Shown piece by piece: positions 10,198 to 23,200 of a DNA stretch of 64,000 nt. Position numbers and translations under genes: made by a program. Each line of letters starts with the position of its first letter. Position 1 is the stretch's first letter. The stretch is taken from the NCBI GenBank assembly GCA_026874595.1, contig CM049320.1, positions 45,394,714 through 45,458,713 on the forward strand. The letters are read 5' to 3'. The DNA is from Sipunculus nudus (lineage: Eukaryota; Annelida; Sipuncula; Golfingiida; Sipunculidae). The notes below the pieces were generated by a model that was not told the origin of the DNA, made no database searches, and was given only the letters and a program-made list of their open reading frames with translations.

Positions 10198-11629
10198 AAT
10201 ATCAAATGGAGATAAAGTGTAAGAGGAAGAGGTAATATGGGCCATTGTATGTTTTATATGATTGGTTTATATTGATGTGCAAGAAATTGTTGCAAATAAT
10301 ATTTTGTGACCTGACCATGTGTTTCCTAATGTTAAACTGAAGCATGTGAGCATTTTGTGAACAAATGATCTGTACTGTTACCATGATCATTAGTTGGCTT
10401 TTTGATTAACTGCTGACATTTCAGTAGTTTACACATTTGTTCAATTGAATCTATTTTTTATAATATATATTATTAAATATATGTATTTTTTTATTTTATG
10501 AAATGTATACAGTTGAAATACAACTAATGTCCACGGTCCACAGATGAAAGGACTTGGTGGTGGGGGGGGGGGGGGGGGTGTGGAATTACAATATATCTGT
10601 ATTATTATAGTGTATATACATAGGATTTTCACTTAATTCAACAATGCTTACAGGATAAAAGAGTTCATTCAAAATAACAAAAGACTTAAAAAAGGACAGA
10701 CAGACTGGTAGACAAACAAAGCTGATAATATATGAAGTTTCAATTATTTCCTAATTTTTTATGATATCAATTTTTTTAAAGTTTTACATCTTTACATCTG
10801 GGGGAGATGGAGAGATTAACAACACTTCTGCATACACATACAAGGCAAACAAAGCCTGATCTCTAATTCTGCTGAGGCAGGAAAATAATTAACAAATGTT
10901 TGTATTTGATCCTCATTTTTTATCACATCAATTTTTTTTTTATAAGTTTATATTTCTTTACATTTCCAATATGACATACATATCTGAATATAAAAGTTGA
11001 TTCATTATTCTATATTGCATCATCATAAGTCTCAATCTTGTCAGACAACACTACATCATGCATACAAATGTTTATTTATTTTTTATCCCCAAAAAATTTG
11101 CAAAACAATAAATATCTAAATCTAATACTTGATCAGATTTCACAATTTTAAATTGTGCCTTTATTTACCCATAATTTGCTTCATATTTTATAAACTTAAG
11201 CATACTGATAGGTTTAATTATATTTGTTAAAATCATTTAAAAGAAAATTGATTTCTTTAAAAAAATGCTAAATTTATACAACATGGCATCTTCTGGATTA
11301 CACTTCGAATTACTTTTTCAAGGAAAGTTTTTGTATATTGGAGTGGACACAGTAACAATTACTGCATAACACTTAGTGGGTTGGATTTTTTTTTTTTTTT
11401 TGGGGGGGGGGGGGGGGATGATTGGGGTGTTGATATGAGAATAACTGTAAACCTGTCACAGCAGGGGATCTCCCTCAGTGACTGTAACAAATCAGAAACC
11501 CTTGCATAGCTGACTTCCCATGACCTGGAGTGGGACCCTGCATCTGGACAAAGCAACTGATTACAATAGAGCCTCAAGAAAAAAATCAATAACTTGCCAA
11601 ATTTTCAAGCATTTATTTTCAAATTTCAG
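10198..11629. other. AT-rich non-coding stretch with homopolymers
   Basis: No conserved open frame. Contains a poly(G) run (about 10561-10578) and a T-run followed by a G-run (about 11385-11417), both likely variable. Probably older repeat debris or intron sequence. Confidence 0.4.
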
Positions 11630-11760
11630 ATTTAAACAAATAAAATACTTATGTTTACATGCTGTGAAAAATTAAATCAATAGTACTTACAGGAAAAAAA
11701 AGTTGCCATGGTCAAAGTTTGGCAAAATTTAAGGTACTGATTTTATTTTTATGCTAATAA
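11630..11760 (+). repeat. Family A2 body, part 1 (before the 11761-13550 insertion)
   Basis: Matches A2 copies at 23780-23840 and 31260-31340 (GCCATGGTCAAAGTTTGGC; AAATTTAAGGTACTGATTTT). Ends in GCTAATAA; continues at 13551. Confidence 0.75.
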
Positions 11761-13550
11761 GGCCAGACTTTTTTATTTTTCGGTTTACAAACCCGCCGAC
11801 CTCCGACATCCTCATTTCAGAAAAAAAAATAAAATTGGCATTTTGACTTTTTTTTCCTTTTATATTGCGTCGCCGAATCCAACACGGTTTTGACAAATGA
11901 AATGTTCAGTGACCGTGTGTATTAGATCACCTCAAATGTTAGAACTCTTATGATTGGCTAATAAGGTTACTTTCGTAATGAGAGAGGGAGGGTTAAAGCC
12001 AACCACAATAGGGTATCCTTGGGCCATAAATGCAATTGATTGGCCATCAAGTAGTCAAAAGGTTCAGCAGGGAAATTGAGAATTCTTGGAGAGTTTTCAA
12101 AGTTCGTTTTCTGCACTACAGTACATTTTCAAACCAGCGTTTCTGTCATAATTACCTCGTTAAACATATTTGTTTTAGATAGATGTGAATTAGAAAAGAA
12201 AATTAGTTTGGTTGCATAGCAGCTTTACCAGCTTTCCACTGTTAATAACTTGCTGGATATACAAACAAATTTACTTCTTAGGACTAATTATTGCACTCAA
12301 AGTCAGACACTATTTATTACTGCAAATTGGCTAAGTTTCACAAATTTACTCTTAAAAAGTTATAATTTGTCAAAACTAAAAAACGTAGTCTTGTGACGCT
12401 TAAAAGAAAATTACTGAACAGATGAAATTATATACTGCATCAGGTCGTCATGTTTTCTTTGAAGACTCCAGGAATTCTCAGGGTTTCTGCAGGATTTCCG
12501 ACTATCTGTAGTCTTAGTGGCGCGGGTTTACGTGAAGCGTAGGTTTTGCGGGTATTTTTAAAGTCAAAACAAAAGCAAGCTAAAATGAAAGCCATTTAAA
12601 ATGCAGAAACTTTGAAAGGATTCATTTAATTGTTCCAAACGGATGTGATGGAAGCTTTGATGTGTATGGATGCCGAAAAGCAATACCGGACTGACAGTGG
12701 CCAAGTGACGCCTGACGGCATATTAAACTGAGTACGGTACGTACTTTCACGGCTGTGGTAAGAAATGCAGATCTTTATTAATAAATAAAGATTATTAATA
12801 CTTTTTAAACTTTTAAAATAGTTGAATTATTAAATGTGATCTCCAAAGGTAACCTCACTTTATTAGCAGTTGTTGTATATTCAAAGGACTATCAAACATG
12901 CGCAACACAAAAAAGGAAAGGTCATGGTCATGAATCAACCACTCCGAGTTCCATGTTGTTGACATTTGAATTTTTGATAAACAATAGGCGAATAACTGCA
13001 AGTTGCATATTGTCATTGTTATTGTCATTCACGACTGAAAAATAAAAACTGCAGTCTATCATGCTAGCAGTGAATATTTAGTTTTCTCCTTGTATATATG
13101 ACAAAAATATATTATTTTGTATTTTAATAAGTATTTGACTGGTCTTTAATTTGTAAAACTTTAAAATAGACAGTTCACTTAATTGGCAGGGGCAGTGACT
13201 GAAGTTTTATTTCAGGTGTGTATGAAATCATTTATAAGTGTTACTGTTTAAACTTTTATTTGTCATTATTTTACCTTCGATGACATTTGAATGGCTTGAA
13301 ATAACAAGGCACACGCATGATTCATGTGGAAAACTCAAGAGGATGATATTTTAATTTTTATATATTATTTTATATATTTTATATAGGTTAATATAGTGCC
13401 ATTTAAAAAATGAATTTTATAACCCAACTGTACAATACAGGATTCACAAACACCAGTATCCAGGTTTGTTCCATTTTTTTTTTTTCCTACCTCCTACCTA
13501 TCACTTTTGTCAAACATGTTCGTAAACCAAAGAATTAAAAAAGTCTGGCC
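11761..13550. mobile_element. Non-autonomous DNA transposon, PIF/Harbinger-like
   Basis: Inverted repeats of about 33 bp, first 14 perfect: GGCCAGACTTTTTT at 11761 and its complement ending at 13550; further in, GGTTTACAAAC against GGTTTACGAAC. It splits a family A2 copy, and undisturbed A2 copies at 23.85 and 31.33 kb read TAACTTA at the junction. Here TAA is on both sides (11758-11760, 13551-13553), so the target duplication is TAA. A 3-bp TWA duplication with G-rich ends suits PIF/Harbinger. No transposase frame inside. Confidence 0.75.
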
Positions 13551-13806
13551 TAACTTACAAAATTTACAAAATTCAGATCTAATTTTGGGTAAACAATTGA
13601 ATCTTAATTAAACAAAGTTATATACTTGGGAAAATAGTCTCTAGATTCAATATTTTTCATGTTAAGTGAGTAAATATTTTTCCTGTTTTTTTTACAAAGT
13701 CCATTATGTTGGGGCCCATAACTTAAGAGAAATTATTCTTAACAGACTTAATTTCTGGCATGTATATAGAAAATATATAGAAGATTACTTCTGGTAAATA
13801 TTAAGA
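13551..13806 (+). repeat. Family A2 body, part 2 (before the family B insertion)
   Basis: Continues the A2 copy (TTGGGGCCCATAACTTAAGA; ATTTCTGGCATGTATATAGA), then is cut at GGTAAATATTAAGA by a B head. It resumes at 22635. Confidence 0.8.
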
Positions 13807-15074
13807 ACAAAGCCTACAGGCCTAATGCGAACCTGTGCATTGGGAAATACACCAGGTATAATGCTTCAATGCTGGACCATTACTTTTCATGTATATGAAC
13901 AATGCAAGTACTAAACATTTTGAATAAGAAACAATTTAACAAACATCACTGCTGAAATTCTGGCATGGGTGCACACAACACAAAAACGATTGTGGCTGGC
14001 ACCACCAGTCTTGTATATTTCGAAGCTATCAGAGATATACACATATGCCAATTTTCAGACTAATATATCAAACCCCTCCTGAGAAATAAGCAGGGACACA
14101 CATTATGCAAAAATTATTGTAGGTGGCACCACCAGTCTTGTATACGACAAAGCTATTCGATATGTATAAATATGCCCAATTTCAGGCTGATATATCAAAT
14201 TCCTCTGTAGAAATAAGCAGGCACATACACTGTGCAAAAGTCAATGTAGGTGGCACCACCTGTCTTGTAAATGAGAATACCATCAAAGACATATAGACAG
14301 GTCAAAATATCAGTCCAATACATCAAACTTCCCCAGAGTTTGATGCACTGGGCTGACAAGGCTTAGGTGAGTAAGGCAGATGCCCCCGAGTGACCTGTGA
14401 CAAATTGCTGCCTCAAGCTACTGCACTGAGTGAACTCTTGACCTGCACCTGGCTAGACTGAGTGAACTTTTGACCTGTACCTGGCTGCACTTAGTGAACT
14501 CTTGACCTGTTGCATAATCTGACACAGTTGGCAGTCTGCCAAAGCTATAAATAGATTCAGGCTGAACTCTGGTGCCAAATATGATGCAGTGAGCAGTCTG
14601 CCAAAGCTATTAATAGAATGCAGCTACTGCACTGAGTGAACTCTTGACCTGCACCTGGGTGCACTTCTTCCAATCATGGCACTGTGCTAAAACTATTTAT
14701 AGAGCTGACATCATCTTGGCTAATGGCCAACATCAAGGCACTGGCAATCTGCCAATGGTAGACCAAGTGCTGCCATCTGAACACAAAAGGGGTCCCTACT
14801 TGAAATAACTTTGAAATTTATTTTCCCAATACAAAATGCTTTTCAGCTCACTTTTTATAAAAAAGAAATCAGGAATATATGTAAAATTATTACGGATGCA
14901 TACTGAATGCAAAATTAAAATACAGATATATCTCACTGATGGCAAATTCTTGAATTAAGTTGAGTAGGGATACCAATAATTTATAATCCACGTGGAAGTT
15001 GTCTTTATATAGCCACAGAGAGCTGAATATCCATGACTGTAAAATTGCCTGGTATGATGAATAACTTAAATCAT

Positions 15075-16274
15075 ACAAGTGACCCAGGGGTCATGACGCT
15101 CAGCTGACCAGGAAGACATTGACAAAAGTAATTTTATCATCTGAATGTCAAATTTGAATGAAATACTTTTTCCAAACTTGACCTTTTGTATAAAATCATC
15201 CAATATTCATTGGGGTACTATGGAGCTCTGTAGCATGAAGGATATGGGTAACAGACACCTATTTTCAAGGTTTACAAGATGACTTTTCAGGGGTCTCCCA
15301 GCATGTCAAAAAATAAAATTCTAGGTCCAGTTATTATGATTTGTGCCCTGTTAACAAATCCAAATGTTTATTCTGGGGGGTATTTCAAAGCCGCATAGGA
15401 TGAAGGATATGGGTAACAGAGATGTAATTTCAGGTGCACAAGGAGACTTTTCAGGGGCCTCCCAGCATATCAAGAAAGGAGATTCTAGGTCAAGTCATTA
15501 TAATTTGTGCTCTGTTAACAGATGACCAAATTTTTATTCTGGGGAGTACTTCGGAGCCCCAGAGCATGAAGGATATGGGTAACAGGGACCTTATTTCGGG
15601 TTTCCATGTAGACCTTTTATGGGCTTCCCTGGAGGTGAGGACAGAAGATTCTAGGTCCAGTCATTATGATTTGTGCCCTGTTAATATATGACCAAATCTT
15701 TATTCTGGGGGGTACTTCAGAGCACCATAGCTCACAGAATATGGGTAACAGGGACCTTATTTCCGGTTTCCATGTAGACCTTTTATGGGCTTCCCTGGAG
15801 GTGAGGACAGAAGATTCTAGGTCCAGTCATTATGATTTGTGCCCTGTTTACAGATGACCAAATGTTTAAAGATCACAAAAGTAGAGAAAAAAAATCCTAA
15901 AAAATAAAAAAAATATAGCTGGCGCCACCAATCTCCAGAAATTGATGAAACACTCCATGATCAATATCCATGCAAAGAATCATGGTGATTAATGCATTAG
16001 TTGTTCAGATACTTTAGCTTTTGTATTAAATTTTGCATTATTCTGGGGGGTACTTCAGAACCCCATAGCTCGAAGAATATAGGTCACAGTGACGTAATTT
16101 CAGGTTTACAAGGAGAATTTCCATAGACCTCCCAGGATTTTAAGTAAGAAGATTCCCGGTCTAGTGGTTACGATTTGTGCCATGTTAACAGACAGACGCC
16201 TGGATTGCCGGACGGACGACGGACAAAAGGTGATCCCTACAGCTCAGATGACTTTCAGTCAGCTGAGCTAAAAA
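15075..16274 (+). mobile_element. Family A1 element, complete ends, pearl-like
   Basis: Head ACAAGTGACCCAGGGGTCATGACGCTCAGCTGA; core repeats starting near 15205, 15371, 15537 and 15703, exactly 166 bp apart; then a longer unit with CTGGCGCCACC; a CCGGACGGACGACGGAC microsatellite (16200-16222); and the hairpin end TCAGCTGAGCTAAAA. The layout matches what I recall of bivalve 'pearl' elements. Confidence 0.8.
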
Positions 16275-18757
16275 TTGAAAAAATACAGGTGGCGCCACCA
16301 GAATGCAGAAACTGATGAAACATTTCATGATCAATATCCATGCAAAGAATCATGGTGATCAATATAATAATTGTTCAGATACTTAAACTTTTGTATCAAA
16401 TTTTTCATTATTCTGGGGGGTACTTCGGAGCCCCATAGCTCAGAGGTTATGGGTAACAGAGACCTAATTTCAAGTTTTTAAGGAAACTTTTCATGGGCCT
16501 CTCAGCATGTCAAGAGAGAAGATTCTAGGTCCAGTTGTTACGATTTGTGCCATGTTAACAGATGACCGCATCTTATAAGGTCTCAAAAATAGAGAAAAAA
16601 ATTCGTAAAAATAAAAAAAATACAGGTGGCGCCACCATACTGCAGAAACTGATGACACATTCCATGATCAATATCCATGCAAAGAATCATGGTGATCACT
16701 GCAATAGTTGTTTAGATACTTCAGCTTTTGTATCAAATTGTCCATTATTCTGAGGGATACTTCAGATGACTTATAGTCAGCTGAGCTAAAAACACTTAAT
16801 GGTCAATATCCATGCAAAGAATCATGATGATCTCCGTATTAGTTGTTCAGATACTTCAGCTTTTGTATCAAATTGTCCATTATTCTGAGGGATACTTCAG
16901 AGTCCTATAGCTTGAAGGATATGGGTAACAGAGACCTAATTTCAAGTTTCTAAAGGCACTCTTCATGGGCCTCCTTGCATGACAAGAATGAAGTTTCTAG
17001 GTCCAGTTGTTGCAATTTGTACCCTCTTGATAGATAACACAGGTGGCGCCACCAGTCTGCAGGAACAGATGACACATCTCATGATCAATAGTTATGCCAC
17101 AAATCATGACCATCATTCAAGTAGTTAATGAGATATTGAAGTTTTTGTATGAAATTTTTTACTTTTCTTGGGGGTACTTTAGGGCTCCATAGCTCGAAGA
17201 ATATGGGTAACAGAGACCTAATTTTGGTTTCCATGGAGACTTTTCATAGGTCTCTCAGTGTGTCGAGAATGAAGATTCTAGTCCAGTCATTATGATTTGT
17301 GCCACGTTAACAGATGACAGCATCCTTAAAGGTCTCAAAAATAGAGGAAAAAATCGTAAAAAATCAAACAATACAGGTGGCGCCACAAGTCTGCAGGAAC
17401 TGATGGAACATTTCATAATCAATATGTATGCCAAAAATCATGACCATCAGTGATGTAGTTATTGAGATATTGAAGTTTTTGTATGAAATTTTTGACTACT
17501 CGGGGGGGGGGGGGGGGGGTAATTTGGGGCCCCATACCTCGAAGGATATGGTTAACAGAGACCTAATTTCTGGTTTCCAAGGATATTTTCCATGGACCTC
17601 TCAGTGTGTCAAGAATGAAGATTCTAGGTCCAGTCGTTACGATTTGTTCCATGCGAACAGATGACAGCATCCTTAAAGGTCTCAAAAATAGAGGAAAAAA
17701 TCGTAAAAAATCGAACAATAAAGGTGGCACCACCAGTCTGCAGGAAGTGATGACACATCTCATGATCAATAGTTATGCCACAAATCATGACCATCAGTTG
17801 AGTAGTTAATGAGATATTGAAGTTTTTGTATGAAATTTTTTACTTTTCTTGGGGGTACTTTGGGGCTCCATAGCTCAAAGAATATGGGTAACAGAGACCT
17901 AATTTCTGGTTTCCATGGAGACTTTTCATAGGTCTCTCAGTGTGTCAAGAATGAAGATTCTAGGTCCAGTCTTTACGATTTGTGCCTTGTTAACAGATGT
18001 TTACATTTTGAAAGGTCTCAAAAATAGAGAAAAAAATTTGTAAAAAATTGAACAATACAGGTGGCGCCACCAGTCTGCAGGATGTGATGGAAAATCTCAT
18101 GATCAATATGTATGACAAAAATCATGACCATCAGTCAAGTATTTAATGAGATATTGAAGTTTTTGTTTGAAATTTTTTACTTTTCTGGGGGGTAGTTTGG
18201 GGCCCCATAGCTGGAAGGATATGGGTAACAGAGACCTAATTTCTGGTTTCCATGGAGACTTTTCATTGGTCTCTCAGTGTGTCGAGAATGAAGATTCTAA
18301 GTCCAGTCACAACGATTTGTGCCTTGTTAACAGATGTTCACATTTTTAAAGGTCTCAAAAATAGAGAAAAAAATTCGTAAAAAATCGAAAAATACAGGTG
18401 GCGCCACCAGTCTTCAGGAACTGATGGAACCTCTCATGATCAATATGTATGCCAAAAATCATGACCATCAGTCAAGTAGTAAATGAGATATTGAAGTTTT
18501 TGTATGAAATTTTGGACTTTTATGGGGGGTACTTTGGGGCCCCATAGCTCGAAGGATATGGGTAACAGAGACCTAATTTCTGGTTTCCAAGGAGATTTTT
18601 CATGGACCTCCCAGGATGTCAAGTAAGAAGATTCCAGTTCTAGCGGTTACGATTTGTGCCTGGTTAACGGACAGACAGACGGACAGACAGACAGACGGAC
18701 GACGGACAAAGAGTGATCGCTATAGCTCAGATGACTTTCAGTCAGCTGAGCTAAAAA
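16275..18757 (+). repeat. Further A1 cores with two more 3' ends (16792, 18757)
   Basis: After the first A1 end the core resumes without a new head. A second hairpin end occurs at 16764-16792, then more 338-bp units (markers near 17164, 17500, 17842, 18184, 18521), a microsatellite (18664-18706) and a third end at 18757. A poly(G) run of about 18 replaces the usual GGGGGG near 17502. One head with three ends suggests either headless nested copies or repeated read-through of the 3' end. Confidence 0.75.
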
Positions 18758-19738
18758 CTAAATTTTTTAAAAGCTTTTAAAAAAACTTTGTCAATATTAA
18801 CCAAAGATAACCTGAAATCCAAATGTCTAGTGGCATGATGTAATAGATGCTGATAAACTGGTGCCAGGCTAGATGTAACAGCATCACACAGCTAACATAT
18901 ATGGTAAAATGACTCAATTCAATCTCCATAATTCAGCCAAAAATCATTCATGTGGAACCATTAATGAACATTACTATAAGAATTATTGTAGGAATTATTC
19001 TTGTAAAATATTTAACAAACTGGCTTCAGTGGCAACAGTCGAAAAACGTTTCGCAGGTTTATAACTCATATAGGACGATACAGCAAACTGGCTAAGTTCA
19101 GCTTCCCGTAACTCAGCCAAAAAGCACTAAACCAAAACCATTTGAACAAACTTGAATTATCAACATCTGAGGATAATTAATGTGTGAGATTTAAGAATTT
19201 GGCCCAGTGGTTTTTGAGAAGAAGATCTTTGTAGCCACTGAGCTAAAATGGGCTGTTATTGCATATGACTAAATTCAGCTTCCCATAACTTAGCCAGAAG
19301 TCACTGAAAAGAGACCATTTGAACAAACTTCAGAAAGCACTACCCTAGGATCATTTCTGTGCGATATTAAACATTTTGGCCATATGGTTTCAGAGAAGAA
19401 GTTTTTTATAGCCCTCAGTGTGATACATGCACTGATGACCGTGTACAAAAAAGGCCAATGCAGGTGGCGCCACCAATACCTCAATTTCAGATATGACCTA
19501 TGTGACCAACATTGGCATAAAATTTGGTGATGATAGCTACAGCCATTTCTGAGATTTAAATTTTAATATGCTTTTTTGCACAGTTAACTAAGTGCAACCT
19601 CCTGTATCTCTGCCAAAAATCTCTGAACTGGAACCATTCGAACAAAATTGAGAAAGATTTTTCCAGGGATCATTTCTGTGAAATATTGGACAATTTGGCT
19701 GGACAGTTTTGGGGAAGAAGATTTTTAAAGCTTTTTTA

Positions 19739-22434
19739 CAGGGTACTTGCGCCTTTTCAATTTCAAAAAGTAAGACCTTTTTAAAGACTTTGTTTGACCT
19801 TTTTTCCCGTAAAAAATAAGACCATTTTCTCATGGTAAATACAAACCCTATATTAATCATATTCCTTTTTTACCCTTCCAATTTTCAAATGACACATAAA
19901 TAAATAAATAGGCCTTCATTTATATGCCCGTATATTCTCTACTCTTTTGCCGGCTGTTGCCGTATACTTATACAGATATGTCGTTACGAGTGGAGTTCAT
20001 TCCCGTAGGCCTATATTATACATGGCAAAGCATGCATCTTTTTATCCATAAATCTGTCAATCAAGTTTTCCATATCTATAAACAGCGATCAGCCGTAGAA
20101 TGGTAATGTTGTAACTTGACTTCTGCAGCCCCGTGATCACCAGGCCCCACTTTCTCCCTAGCACTTCATTTTCCTGCCAAAATCAAAGAAAATGTGCAAG
20201 CCAGTCCTCAGGTACAAACATTTTCATGGACGTGTTCGGATAACTTCCTTCACTCGAGTTCGGAGAATATCCGCAAAAAAAACCAACAATGCAGCGGTAA
20301 ATCTGAATATGATGGCATATTCTCTGACGCATTACCATAAGGTGTCAGCCGCGAGAGTGACCAGTTTCCACTTTGAAACCCTTGGATATCCTGCTGTATT
20401 AGCGCAGGTATCCCTGCTAAAGAGCGAGGCATTTGTAAAGAGACCAACTGAGCTAGTACGTTCCAAAATTCACGGGGATACGTTTAGAAAACTGTACTTG
20501 GAAGACACTGACATCGTTTACATCGGGCAGACTGTAATATGTGGGCAAAACATTTTCTGAAATGCGAGAGCAATAGGATAAAAACTAATTTATGATCAAC
20601 AAAATATAGATTTCTTGATGTTCATGTATATTTTGGAAATACCTCTGTATTAGCATGATCAACTGCAAAAACCAGGTGTCCCCTTCAAGAGTGAGACATT
20701 TGTAAAGAGAGCAAGTGGGCTTGGACATTAAAAAATTTACTGGGAAACGTTTGGAAAAATGCAGTTGGATGACATTGACATCGGGCAGACCGTATAATAC
20801 GTGGGCAAAATGAGTTCTGATATATACGAGAGTAATATGATAAAAAATAATTTACGATAAAAAATAAATTTCTTGATGGTCATGCATATTTTGGAAATAC
20901 CGAGTTTATGATACATGCAGTATTTGGTGATATAGCCTATAAACCCATCATTGCTGACACCGATATACATGCTCCTTCCGCGTTGCATATGCAGGCACAA
21001 CACATAATTAAAAATGTTCTAATTCGAATGCTTTTATTGGCATACAGAAATTAGATGTGCATCTGCGGTGCAATTATAGCCCGTTATTTCAATGCTCAAA
21101 TATTTCGAACATATTTTACAGACTTATAACTTGCTATATAAATGCAGTGTAAGCTCACCGATCTAGGCCTATACACAAAATGGTAACACCGTTGTACTTT
21201 CCCACGCTCCACTTTTTCGAAGCAGCCTGAAGTAGCTTGTACTTAAATGCCATAAATTTGACAAAATATGATTTACTGTAGCTGATTTTAAGTCATCCAT
21301 TAATTAAATTAATTAAACAATGGTAATATGTGCCTGAAAAGATGTCCTTGACCACAAAGGCGGTATTTGTCAACGATATATTTCACAAGAGTATCGACGT
21401 AAATATTAAAATATATTAACTTCTATAGGGACAAACTTTCAAACCCCATCGATATCGTTCCTGGAAAAATTGAGCTCACAGGTAGGCCTATGTCGACGAG
21501 CAGGACGAGATTTAATCATGCAGAGTTACAGAAAACGCACGTCAGTTCATGCCATATTATGGTATTCAGGGTTATATTAATGCTGGCTGGTTTAGAAATC
21601 ACTGATGCATCTTCTGTACACCAACTCACACACAAATATTTATTTCAACTTCCAGTTTCAAGCATGTGTCCAAATAGACCTATTACGCTTTCAAACACCT
21701 TTTAATGGTCCTTGCCCTGCTATATCCTGATGTGCCTGAGTCAAGCAAAATAATTAACTTTTTCAGTGCTGTCAATTAATATTCATACATATACCTGCAT
21801 TTACATGAACCTGCATAGCAAACTAAACTGAAAAAAAGACGCTCAAGTGATTTTTTAGGACCAAACTCTTTCATGATTAAGTCATAGTTTCCGGAATTTC
21901 TTCTACTTTGTTTTCAATGTCGACAAACACAGCACTTTGTTACTTTCAGTTCCCAACAAAGTGAATGCGCATCTACCCACATGCAGAAGCTGCAGAGATT
22001 TACATGATTAAGGGAAAGTGTACAGCAGAGGAAAATACCATAATAATTGAAGACGAACTGGCGCACAACTTTCGAGTCCCCTTTCACACCACCGAAACTT
22101 GTGAACGCATGTGTTCTGATTCACATTTATTCTGAGTTGTCCGCACTGAAAATACTCCTCAGGTGCCCCCATGGTCATGAGACCCACGGTAGTCTGAAGA
22201 TGCAGATGATGTCTGACATGCAGCTAAATTCGGGAACAAGCTTTGAAAAATTAGCTACTTTCACGTTTATGGTGTCCAATTATTTGCCTCTTTCAAAAAT
22301 TATTTCAGTTTCTGTGATACAAAAAGTTAGACTTTTGTAAGACCTAGCCTCTAAATGTAAGAAAAGTAAGACTTTTTAAGGCCTTATTTTTGCAAAGACT
22401 TTGTGAGACTTTGTAAGACCGTGCACAAACCCTG
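19739..22434. mobile_element. Inverted-repeat DNA transposon (CAGGG ends), possibly hAT-like
   Basis: Interrupts family B at GCTTTTTTA|GCTTTTTCC. Left end CAGGGTACTTGCGCC; right end is the complement of CAGGGTTTGTGCACGG. TTTTA flanks both sides (19734-19738, 22435-22439), either a 5-bp duplication or a decayed 8-bp one. Near both ends AAAGTAAGAC-type motifs recur in direct orientation. No transposase found. CAGGG ends suggest hAT. Confidence 0.6.
20415..20905 (+). repeat. Diverged tandem duplication inside the CAGGG element
   Basis: Two copies about 265 bp apart share GCATTTGTAAAGAGA, GACATCG...ATCGGGCAGAC, GTGGGCAAAA, TTTCTTGATG and CATATTTTGGAAATAC. The open frame over the first copy (20192-20560) shows no known domain and I do not call it a gene. 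Confidence 0.6.
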
Positions 22435-22634
22435 TTTTAGCGTTTATAAAATCTAAGAAAATGCAGTTAGATAAAAAATAAACAAAATCCAATATAGTTT
22501 GTTGGATGACTGATTATTTGCAAAAATTTGGTGATGCTAGCTCCTGCCATTTTTGAGATAGCTATGGTTAACGTACATACAACGCACGACGGAGACCGCC
22601 ACACCATTGCATAAGCTCACAGGTTCGCTAAAAA

Positions 22635-22912
22635 CAGAAAAGTGGTTTTGATATTAGGCAGTTCTGAAGTGTGATAATAGGTTTTAATGGCACTTTAGGT
22701 TTTTTACTAAATTTCTCGAAGGAACAAAGTCATATTGACCCAATTTTCGATTTGGTAGGAGATTTTGGAGACAGCTAACAGTATGCCGAATTTTGGATTT
22801 GAAGGTCTAACGGTTTCAAAAGGTGCCAGTCTAATGGACGGAAAGATGAACGGAAGACGGACAATGGACCACAACTATAGCTCAGTTGACTTATAGTCAG
22901 CTGAGCTAAAAA
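22635..22912 (+). repeat. Family A2 3' end (closes the copy begun near 11630)
   Basis: Resumes A2 sequence (CAGAAAAGTGGTTTTGATAT) and ends with ACGGACAATGGACC and the hairpin end TCAGCTGAGCTAAAAA. Confidence 0.8.
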
Positions 22913-23200
22913 TCATGGTGGTCAAGGCAGTTGTTATTCAGGTACTGAAGTTTTTGTATCAAATTTTTGATTATTCTGGGGGGTACTTACGAGACCCATA
23001 GCTCGGAGAATATGGGTAACAGAGACTAAATTTCAGGTTTCCAAGGAGATTTTTTATGGACCTCCCTGGATGTCAAGTTAGAAGATTCCAGGTCCAGTAG
23101 TTACGATTTGTGCCCTGTTAACGGACAGCCGGACTGCAAGACGCCGGACAAGGAGTGATCACTATAGCTAAGATGACTTTCAGTCAGCTGAGCTAAAAAT
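22913..23200 (+). repeat. Family A1 3' fragment with hairpin end
   Basis: One core unit (ATTCTGGGGGGTACTTACGA), GTTAACGGACAGCCGGAC, and TCAGCTGAGCTAAAAA. No head. Confidence 0.75.

Larger units (their letters stand above)
13807..22634 (+). mobile_element. Family B element, split by two later insertions
   Basis: Begins ACAAAGCCTACAGGCCTAATGCGAACCTGTG and ends CATAAGCTCACAGGTTCGCTAAAAA. Own sequence is 13807-15074, 18758-19738 and 22435-22634, about 2.45 kb. The first part has four GGTGGCACCACC-type modules and the 32-bp CACTGAGTGAACTCTTGACC minisatellite (14400-14680). Sequence on both sides of each insertion joins up as in the B copy at 31954-38035. No coding capacity. Confidence 0.8.

Noticed and set aside
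10561-10578. Poly(G) run as a G-quadruplex or regulatory element
   Set aside because: A simple homopolymer; length is likely variable or error-prone and nothing nearby depends on it.
20192-20560. 122-codon plus-strand frame as a gene
   Set aside because: No recognisable domain; lies within a mobile element and is half of a diverged tandem duplication.
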